A program made the position numbers and the translations under genes. DNA of 8,881 bases from NCBI GenBank assembly GCA_903837025.1, contig CAILTC010000163.1:1-8881 (forward strand), written 5' to 3'. The notes under the pieces were generated by a model. That model did not search any database, had not been told where the DNA came from, and was given only the letters and a program-made list of their open reading frames with translations. Shown here piece by piece: positions 1 to 5,276 of the stretch; position 1 is the first letter of the stretch, and each line of letters begins with the position of its first letter. The DNA is from an uncultured Bacteroidota bacterium. Lineage in GTDB: Bacteria > Bacteroidota > Bacteroidia > Flavobacteriales > Flavobacteriaceae.

Positions 1-126
1 ATCGAAATAATATAATTAAATACTATTTGATTGACATTATATTCTTCTAAAGTAAGTAAAAATTCATAAATTTTAATGTATTTATCGAATCAAGAGTTAA
101 AATAAAATACTGTTATTCTTTGGATT

Positions 127-159
127 AGACCTCATCATTTTCAAAAACCGATGAGGTCT
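127..159. repeat. Perfect 10-bp inverted repeat (hairpin)
   Basis: The arms AGACCTCATC (127-136) and GATGAGGTCT (150-159) pair perfectly around a 13-base spacer. Neither strand has a T-tract after the stem, so it is not a textbook intrinsic terminator. The right side of the loop (AAAAACC) would pair with GGTTTT if the left side, now ATTTT, had lost a base and changed. This suggests a longer ancestral palindrome. It could be a dispersed intergenic palindrome or the 3'-end hairpin of a gene left of the window. It lies about 30 bases beyond the broken end of the nagB remnant. Confidence 0.6.
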
Positions 160-186
160 GTCTTGGAAATTCATAAAATTATAAAT

Positions 187-1020
187 TTAACCTTTGATCC
201 ACATAAATAATAATTTTTCTTTGGGATCTTTAGTTTTTTGCTGCTTGACGGCCTCAAAAATAGCATGTAAACCTATTTATGAGTCCCATACGGATCTGCA
301 AAATCACCTGCAGCGTATATTTGATGTGGTTTTATATCCTTGATAAGATCCATTGTTATTTGAATATCAACTTGTCCTAGAGGATTTTTCTTGATAGTTC
401 CTGTTTCATAAAATGGAGTCCCATAAAGTGAATTTGTTTATCCGCCAAACCAACAAAATTACTAGAAGATCGAGCTTCACCTTTTCTAATTAATCCTTTT
501 AGATTAAGAACTTCTGGAATATCAATTTCACTCGATTTTTTATTTTCAAGAAAAGTAAACGATTTTTTATAAATACGTTCTGCTTCAATACTTTTTATCC
601 CAAATTTATCATTATAATCGACTATAAATCGAGCAAATCGAAGTGCTTCATCGTCCGCTACCGCAATATTCCCAGAGGTTTGATAAGCAACATGCACTTC
701 GTGTCCTTGTTGTTGTAATCGCATGAAAGTTCCTCCCATACTAATAATATAATCATCGGGATGTGGACAAAAATTAATATTCTTTTTTTTGTAGGCTACG
801 CTCTTTCAGGTCTATTAGAATCATCCGCATTGGGTTTTCCTCCTGGCCATCCTGTGATTGTATTTTGTAATTTATTTAATATCTTAATGTTGATGTCGTA
901 GGCTGGCCCTGAATCAGTTAATAAATCACTCATCCCGTTCTCAATATAGTCTGCATCGGTAAGCATTAAAATAGGTTTCTTCAAATGAAGTGCTAGTCCT
1001 AATACTGCTTTTTTAACCCC
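187..1020 (-). pseudogene. nagB: Truncated, frameshifted remnant of glucosamine-6-phosphate deaminase / LmbE fusion gene
   Basis: The intact family deaminates and isomerises glucosamine-6-phosphate to fructose-6-phosphate; in many Bacteroidota it is fused to a C-terminal LmbE/PIG-L-like deacetylase domain. Reading from the right, the remnant begins near KKAVLGLALHLKKP (about 1014) and runs through the linker TGWPGGKPNADD to RPERA. A TAG at 796-798 follows where homologs have Glu. The frame continues as PTKKRILIF, loses one base near 768, and resumes as CPHPDDYIISMGGTF. It stays open through HEVHVAYQTSGNIAVADDEA to QIHFMGL. A second deletion near 416 precedes PFYETGTIKKNPLG and IKPHQIYAAGDFADPYGTHK; a third near 275 precedes AIFEAVKQ. 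The reading stops at 187 after FMWIKG. The first roughly 300 residues, with the deaminase active site, and the last 80 or so are absent. The metal-site motif reads PHPDDY instead of PHPDDD. It is surely non-functional; an intact copy probably exists elsewhere (inference). Confidence 0.9.
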
Positions 1021-1045
1021 AGATATAGCAAGGGATTCAGAAGGT

Positions 1046-1083
1046 AAAAAAAACAAAAAACCCACCATTTTAAGTGGTGGGTT
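1046..1083 (-). terminator. Intrinsic terminator of the initiator tRNA gene
   Basis: On the minus strand a 9-bp perfect stem (AACCCACCA pairing with TGGTGGGTT, plus-strand arms 1059-1067 and 1075-1083) with a 7-base loop is followed by TTTTTTG and eight more T. It lies 8 bases beyond the tRNA 3' end on the same strand, so it most probably ends the tRNA transcript and keeps transcription out of the nagB remnant. Confidence 0.88.
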
Positions 1084-1091
1084 GTTCTTAG

Positions 1092-1164
1092 TAGCGGGAA
1101 CAGGACTCGAACCTGTGACCTTCGGGTTATGAGCCCGACGAGCTGCCTACTGCTCTATCCCGCG
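1092..1164 (-). tRNA. Initiator tRNA-Met (anticodon CAT)
   Basis: The minus strand folds into a complete 73-base cloverleaf. It has a 7-base acceptor arm, a GAGC/GCTC D-stem, an anticodon stem TCGGG/CCCGA around the loop CTCATAA, variable loop AGGTC, and T-arm ACAGG-TTCGAGT-CCTGT. The anticodon is CAT. Three consecutive G:C pairs in the anticodon stem (GGG/CCC) and an unpaired first position (C1 opposite T72) are hallmarks of the initiator rather than the elongator. CCA is not encoded: the gene ends in A73 followed by CTA, so CCA must be added after transcription. It stands alone with its own promoter (1177-1206) and terminator (1046-1083). Confidence 0.96.
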
Positions 1165-1176
1165 TTGTTTCGGGTG

Positions 1177-1206
1177 CAAAGATACAATGAATTTTGACAA
1201 ATACAA
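1177..1206 (-). promoter_or_regulatory. Bacteroidota-type promoter of the tRNA gene
   Basis: The minus strand reads TTG (1204-1206), 19 bases, then TATCTTTG (1177-1184). This matches the Bacteroidota primary sigma consensus TTG / TAnnTTTG exactly, with spacing in the usual range. The -7 box ends 12 bases before the tRNA 5' end, which leaves room for a short 5' leader. It is the best-matching promoter in the window. Confidence 0.85.
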
Positions 1207-1332
1207 GCTAATTTTTTAAAAAAAATCTCCTTTTATATATTATACTGATGCTGTTCTAGTTACAAATACAATTTCTTTTTTAGAATCAAATTTAGAATTC
1301 ATATTATAACTATGAAGCATTTGATATGAAAC

Positions 1333-1369
1333 AAAAAAGAGAAACCTATAGCTAGCCATAGTTTTCTCT
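1333..1369 (-). terminator. Probable intrinsic terminator of the leucine-rich repeat gene
   Basis: On the minus strand a long near-perfect hairpin (AGAGAAA pairing with TTTCTCT, continued inward by CTAT/ATAG and GCTAGC with two mismatches) is followed by six T. It sits about 70 bases beyond the stop codon of the leucine-rich repeat gene on the same strand. The rest of the 273-base stretch between the tRNA and that gene shows no other feature I can support. Confidence 0.7.
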
Positions 1370-1437
1370 ACAATTAAACATTATAAATTATTACAATTAC
1401 TTACAAGGAAAACATTTTAAAGCATTATTTTAAAATA

Positions 1438-2292
1438 TCACTCTTCAGATGCAAGGGCTGAATTTTTGTCTACTGCAACATTCAAAACTGCTGCAACACC
1501 ATTATTATTAATCATTGTCATGCTCAAAACATCTAGTTTTGCTAAATTTTTTGAAACCAATCCACTAAATTTATTATAAGAAATATTCAATTCTTTTAGA
1601 TTTTTTAATTTCTCTAAATCAAATGGAACTTGACCTTCCATTTTATTATCAAACAAACTAAGTTGCTCTAAAGCGGTCATATTTGAAACAGAATGACTTA
1701 TAGATCCCGTTAATTTATTACTGTTTAACAACAATATTTTTAAATTTTTCATCTCATAAATAGAAGAGGGTATTTGCCCTTCTATCTCATTATTATACAA
1801 TGACAATGTTTCTAAATTACTCAACTTACCAATTTCTACAGGAATATTTCCTGTAAATTTATTCATAAATAACTCTAGGTTTTTCAATGAAATAGCATTT
1901 CCAATTGATGCTGGGATTTCACCAGACAATTTATTAAATGACAAACGAAGCGATTCAAGAGATTTCATAGAACCAATTGATGAAGGAATTTCTCCTGAAA
2001 TAGCGTTTTTGTATAAATCAAGAGTTTTTAAATAGTGTAAATTTGAAATTTCAGAAGGCAATACTCCAACTAAATTATTATTAGACAATTCAATTGATAC
2101 CACTTCATCATTTTGAATTTTTACACCATACCAAGAAGAAACGGGCGCTTTAAGATCCCATTTAATAGTCCAGTTGCTACCATTTGTAACTTCATATAGC
2201 TTCACTAAAGCTTTTTTTTCAGCAACAGATATATCCGCTTTCATTGCAAATGAAAACATTGTTATCAATAATAATGTAAATATATTTTTCAT
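1438..2292 (-). CDS. Secreted leucine-rich repeat protein with plant-type repeats
   Basis: The 284-residue protein starts with a signal peptide (Lys2, hydrophobic 4-16, likely cleavage after AMKA at 19) and has no lipobox cysteine, so export to the periplasm or outside is expected. Residues 22-66 form a cap with ALVKLYEVTNGSNW and SSWYGVKI, typical in front of bacterial plant-like repeats. Eight repeats follow. The consensus Asn falls at 72, 96, 120, 144, 168, 192, 216 and 240, exactly 24 residues apart, most followed by G.IP..I, the signature of the plant-specific LRR class. Residues about 255-284 form a short C-terminal tail without a recognisable sorting domain. Such proteins usually bind proteins or glycans; the partner cannot be told from sequence. 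No catalytic domain is present. ATG at 2290-2292 is the only start compatible with the signal peptide. It is monocistronic, divergent from the DUF1761 gene. Confidence 0.9.
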   Translation of the reverse strand: MKNIFTLLLITMFSFAMKADISVAEKKALVKLYEVTNGSNWTIKWDLKAPVSSWYGVKIQNDEVVSIELSNNNLVGVLPSEISNLHYLKTLDLYKNAISGEIPSSIGSMKSLESLRLSFNKLSGEIPASIGNAISLKNLELFMNKFTGNIPVEIGKLSNLETLSLYNNEIEGQIPSSIYEMKNLKILLLNSNKLTGSISHSVSNMTALEQLSLFDNKMEGQVPFDLEKLKNLKELNISYNKFSGLVSKNLAKLDVLSMTMINNNGVAAVLNVAVDKNSALASEE

Positions 2293-2351
2293 AATATAAA
2301 TCTTTATAATGATTAATCTGTAACTAAGTTATGTAGTTTGTACACAATAAG

Positions 2352-2382
2352 CAAATATAATCGATAAAGTACACAATATCAA
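2352..2382 (-). promoter_or_regulatory. Promoter of the leucine-rich repeat gene
   Basis: The minus strand has TTG (2380-2382), 20 bases, then TATATTTG (2352-2359), an exact match to TAnnTTTG with spacing one base longer than the tRNA promoter. It would give a 5' leader of roughly 50 bases. A 10-base direct repeat, GTACACAATA on the plus strand (2340-2349 and 2369-2378), brackets the -7 box and could be a regulator site. Confidence 0.65.
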
Positions 2383-2473
2383 GTAAAAAAAAGATTTATT
2401 CTTACAAGCATATCGATGAATCTATTCAACTGAAGACTTTTGCCATCAAATGACAATAATTAAAATTTAGTAT

Positions 2474-2481
2474 TATATTTG
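2474..2481 (+). promoter_or_regulatory. Candidate -7 box of the DUF1761 gene
   Basis: TATATTTG matches TAnnTTTG exactly and ends 26 bases before the ATG at 2508. The expected -33 position (about 2451-2453) reads TGA rather than TTG, so only half the promoter is convincing. Confidence 0.5.
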
Positions 2482-2507
2482 ATATTCAAACTTTAAAAAA
2501 AAATCAC

Positions 2508-2996
2508 ATGGAATTTAACTTACTAGCCGTTTTAGTTGCCGCATTTTCCTCATTTGTAGTTGGATTTATTTGGTACAACCCAAAAGTTTTTGGAACTATT
2601 TGGATGAAAGAAGCAGGTATCACCGAAGAACAATCAGGGAAAGGAAATATGCTGAAAATTTTCGGCCTTACTTTTATTTATTCGCTTATGATCGCTTTTT
2701 TGATGCCTACAATAGTGATCCATCAAATGGGAGCTATGAGTATGGTGGGAGGCCCATCACTTGTCGGAACTGCAAAACCATCCTATCTCGCTTTTATAGC
2801 TGATTATGGCGATGCTTTTAGAACCTATAAACACGGTGCACTTCATGGATTCATACTGGGTCTATTTATTGCTTCACCTATTATTTCAATAAATGGCTTA
2901 TTTGAACAAAGATCATGGAAATACATGGCGATACAAGCTGGATATTGGATTAGTATTTTGACAATAATGGGCGCAATAATTTGTGGCTGGAAATAA
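2508..2996 (+). CDS. DUF1761 family small membrane protein
   Basis: The protein has 162 residues and four predicted membrane segments (about 4-22, 50-71, 112-131 and 140-160). The N-terminal pattern FIWYNPKVFGTIWMKEAG, right after the first helix, is characteristic of the DUF1761 family (PF08570), and the length is usual for it. No biochemical role is established that I know of; it is an inner-membrane protein of unknown function. The ATG at 2508 begins at the first hydrophobic helix and follows an A-rich stretch in place of a Shine-Dalgarno site. The gene is divergent from the leucine-rich repeat gene (215-base spacer) and ends in a strong terminator at 3020-3050, so it is probably transcribed alone. 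Confidence 0.88.
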   Translation: MEFNLLAVLVAAFSSFVVGFIWYNPKVFGTIWMKEAGITEEQSGKGNMLKIFGLTFIYSLMIAFLMPTIVIHQMGAMSMVGGPSLVGTAKPSYLAFIADYGDAFRTYKHGALHGFILGLFIASPIISINGLFEQRSWKYMAIQAGYWISILTIMGAIICGWK

Positions 2997-3019
2997 TTTT
3001 AACATTTTATTATAATTTT

Positions 3020-3050
3020 ATCGCTCTACATTTGTGGAGCGATTTTTTTT
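3020..3050 (+). terminator. Intrinsic terminator of the DUF1761 gene
   Basis: ATCGCTCTACA (3020-3030) pairs with TGTGGAGCGAT (3033-3043), 11 bp with one T-G wobble and a tight loop, followed by eight T (3043-3050). It begins 23 bases after the DUF1761 stop codon. Because it ends just before TTG 3053, it also argues that the next gene starts downstream of it rather than at the in-frame TTG at 2981. Confidence 0.85.
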
Positions 3051-3052
3051 AT

Positions 3053-4201
3053 TTGAAAACACCTCTATCCATAAAAATATATACTTCAGTAGCACAACTT
3101 CCAGAAAACTGGAAGGATTTGGCAAGCGAAAACATTTTTCTAAGTCCTGAATATCTCGCAATACTAGAACAATCAGGCCCTGTAAATATGACTTCGCATT
3201 TTATAGGTTTGTTCCAAGAAACCCAATTGGTAGGAATTGCTCTATCCCAGTTTTTAGATTTAAACAAGCTTGAATCTTTTGGAGAAAGAGATCAATGCAT
3301 CAAAACTTCGGCACGAAATCTGGTTTTCAAAGACTTTTGTTCCCATGTTCTGCTCATCGGCAATAATATGCTTACAGGACAAAACGCTTTTATTTTTTCG
3401 GATAAAATTGATAAAATTGAAGCTTTAAAGACTTTGAAAATTGCCGCTGAACAATTAAAATTACTTTTCAAAAAGAAAGGAATAAAAGTGCACATTATTA
3501 GTTTTAAAGACTTTCCGAAAGAAGAAATATCCGATTTTCAATTGGCTGGATATCAAGATTCTTATCAGTTTTCGACCCAGCCCAATATGCTTTTTGACAT
3601 TCCAAAACAGTGGAAAACAGAGCAAGATTACATTGATGCTTTGTCAAAAAAATACCGAGACCAATACAAACGTGCCAGAAAAAAAGCGGAAGGAATCGAA
3701 AAGCGGAAAATGCACTTGGAAGATATCATTAAACAGGAAGAAACCATTTATAGCTTGTATCATCATGTGGCCAAAAATGCGCATTTCAACACTTTTTTCC
3801 TAGCCAAAAACCATTTTAGAACCTTCAAGGAATTACTCCAAGATAAATTTCTTTTTTACGGCTATTTTCTAGACGAAAAACTGATAGGCTTCAATACCCT
3901 TATCAAAAATGGTGACGTAATGGATACCTATTTTCTGGGTTATGACGAAAGCTTTCAACGCGAAAAAATGCTATACCTGAACATGCTTTATGACATGATT
4001 GCCTACTCGATCAACAAAGGATTTAAGGAAATTATTTTTGCCCGAACGGCACTCGAAATCAAAAGTTCGGTTGGAGCCAAACCGCAAGAAATGTTCGGTT
4101 ATATCAAACATGACAATGCTATAATTAATCTTGCTGTCGAAAAAGTTTTTAACTATCTGGATCCAGAAGTGATTTGGCAAGAAAGAAATCCATTCAAATA
4201 A
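3053..4201 (+). CDS. GNAT / FemAB-like acyltransferase family protein
   Basis: With the chosen start the protein has 382 residues. The stretch SKKYRDQYKRARKKAEG (198-214), a following helical segment, and the C-terminal half with FLFYGYFLDEKLIGFNTLI (about 266-284) through FARTALEIKSSVGAKP (329-344) resemble the acetyltransferase fold of FemAB-like/GNAT proteins, a type I know from flavobacterial genomes. The expected reaction is acyl or aminoacyl transfer from a CoA or tRNA donor; the substrate is unknown. No signal peptide or membrane helix is evident, so it is likely cytoplasmic. The reading frame is open back to a TTG at 2981, but that extension crosses the DUF1761 terminator and encodes no family-like sequence. 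There is no ATG before codon 46, inside conserved sequence, so TTG 3053 (LKTPLSIKIYTS) is the best start. A start at a non-standard ATA nearby cannot be excluded. Confidence 0.78.
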   Translation: MKTPLSIKIYTSVAQLPENWKDLASENIFLSPEYLAILEQSGPVNMTSHFIGLFQETQLVGIALSQFLDLNKLESFGERDQCIKTSARNLVFKDFCSHVLLIGNNMLTGQNAFIFSDKIDKIEALKTLKIAAEQLKLLFKKKGIKVHIISFKDFPKEEISDFQLAGYQDSYQFSTQPNMLFDIPKQWKTEQDYIDALSKKYRDQYKRARKKAEGIEKRKMHLEDIIKQEETIYSLYHHVAKNAHFNTFFLAKNHFRTFKELLQDKFLFYGYFLDEKLIGFNTLIKNGDVMDTYFLGYDESFQREKMLYLNMLYDMIAYSINKGFKEIIFARTALEIKSSVGAKPQEMFGYIKHDNAIINLAVEKVFNYLDPEVIWQERNPFK

Positions 4202-4213
4202 TAGTGCTACCAC

Positions 4214-4231
4214 GAATCCTATGGATTTTTC
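4214..4231 (+). terminator. Weak candidate terminator after the acyltransferase gene
   Basis: AATCC-TAT-GGATT (4215-4227) forms a 5-bp hairpin with a 3-base loop, followed by TTTC and TT. It lies 13 bases after the acyltransferase stop. The stem is short, so this is only a candidate. The rest of the 129-base spacer to the convergent lipid kinase gene is AT-rich and shows no other structure I can support. Confidence 0.3.
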
Positions 4232-4330
4232 TTAAACAAGATATTTTTTTTAAATAAAACAAAAATAAACCATTAAGAATTCTCCAAAATTCATCTTAAA
4301 CTTAAAAACCCACACAAACAAGGTTAGAAC

Positions 4331-5212
4331 TCAAATAATAGTCGAAGGAATTGCTATTTTAATTTTCTGAGTTGACATCTTGATTTTAAGATGATTTTCC
4401 AGACCACAATATTCGCCATCAATTTGGAAATTTACCGGAAAATTAGTTTTTATGGTTGCCTTTGCTGTCGAAATAATTTCGACATCTTCCGAATCTACAG
4501 GAATATTTCCGGTGATTATCTTACCAAAAACAATTAAATCAAGATTTTTCAGAATCACTAATTCAAATTTCCCATCATCCATAACACCATTCGGATTGAT
4601 GGTTACTCCAGTACCATATTTTTTAGAATTAGCAATCACAATCATTCTTGCTTGGGTTTTATAGGTTTGATTATTTGCTTTTATAGTCGCCAAAAAAGGC
4701 GTCCCTAAATCAATCAAAGTATTGACTATTTGCAATAAATATCCCCATCGCCCTCGGGTATCGCTTTTTTCATAATTTTCGACAAGTTTCGCATTCACCC
4801 CCAAATCACTTAAATGAATACATTTTTTGCCGTTTATAGTAATTAAATCTAACTCGGTAAAATTATTCTGAAAAGCAATTTCTAAATTTTCTTCGAAAGT
4901 TTTCATCAAATCCATTTCTACCGCCAATCCATTGGACGAACCAGCAGGTAAAAGTCCAAGAATCACATCTTGATTGGCTATTGCTTCCGCCACCATTTTT
5001 AAGGTTCCATCGCCGCCGATTATAAGAATCCGATCTGGCGTATATTTTTTATAAAGTGCTTTTATTTTTGAAATATCCTTATTTCCTGAAGTTTCATATT
5101 GAATGAGAAGTTGCTTTTTTTGGGCTGCAAAATTTACTACAGCATCAATAAATTCAAATTTATCGACACCGCCAGAAACAGGATTAGAAACCAATAACAC
5201 ATTATTTTTCAA
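4331..5212 (-). CDS. Diacylglycerol kinase family lipid kinase (DgkB/YegS-like)
   Basis: The 293-residue protein matches the DAGK catalytic family (PF00781) over its length. The N-terminal NPVSGG (10-15) and the nucleotide-binding GGDGT (66-70) are intact. The third family motif reads LLPAGSSNGLA (87-97), where YegS/DgkB usually have PxGTxND, so Gly replaces the Asp. NPNGVMDDGKFEL (207-218) and QIDGEYCG (263-270) fit the C-terminal beta-sandwich motifs. The family phosphorylates diacylglycerol or related lipids with ATP at the cytoplasmic face of the membrane; the exact lipid here is unknown. The length is typical. No ATG exists before residue 73, so the start is TTG at 5210-5212 (or GTG four codons later). 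It is divergent from the App1-type phosphatase gene, which suggests shared control of phosphatidate and diacylglycerol levels (inference). Confidence 0.9.
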   Translation of the reverse strand: MKNNVLLVSNPVSGGVDKFEFIDAVVNFAAQKKQLLIQYETSGNKDISKIKALYKKYTPDRILIIGGDGTLKMVAEAIANQDVILGLLPAGSSNGLAVEMDLMKTFEENLEIAFQNNFTELDLITINGKKCIHLSDLGVNAKLVENYEKSDTRGRWGYLLQIVNTLIDLGTPFLATIKANNQTYKTQARMIVIANSKKYGTGVTINPNGVMDDGKFELVILKNLDLIVFGKIITGNIPVDSEDVEIISTAKATIKTNFPVNFQIDGEYCGLENHLKIKMSTQKIKIAIPSTII

Positions 5213-5233
5213 AGTTTTAGTTCGTTTATCACT

Positions 5234-5263
5234 TAAATTTAGCTAAATTTATTGACACTACAA
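5234..5263. promoter_or_regulatory. Divergent promoter region with perfect 18-bp palindrome
   Basis: TAAATTTAGCTAAATTTA (5234-5251) is a perfect palindrome almost at the centre of the 64-base spacer between the lipid kinase and phosphatase genes. Each half, TAAATTTA, is a 7/8 match to the Bacteroidota -7 box TAnnTTTG, one per strand. On the minus strand it is preceded at 19 bases by TTG (5261-5263), giving a good promoter for the kinase. On the plus strand the -33 position (about 5221-5223) reads TTC, which is weaker. The palindrome may therefore hold back-to-back promoters, an operator for a dimeric regulator, or both. Confidence 0.55.
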
Positions 5264-5276
5264 AATTCCATGACCA

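Noticed and set aside
377..739. An open frame of 120 codons that could be annotated as a small independent gene
   Set aside because: It is an internal slice of the LmbE half of nagB. Its flanking sequence continues the same family in other frames, so it is part of the pseudogene.
796..1068. A 90-codon frame beginning MVGFLFF
   Set aside because: Its first codons read through the tRNA terminator hairpin and T-tract and have no nagB similarity. Only the part from about 1014 onward is homologous, and it ends at a nonsense codon within the remnant.
1438..2292. Repeated 72-base units that might be read as a DNA tandem repeat array
   Set aside because: The periodicity is at protein level (24-residue leucine-rich repeats). 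The DNA units have diverged too far to be a recent tandem duplication.
2981..3052. N-terminal extension of the acyltransferase from TTG 2981
   Set aside because: It overlaps the DUF1761 coding end, crosses a strong terminator and encodes sequence unlike the family.
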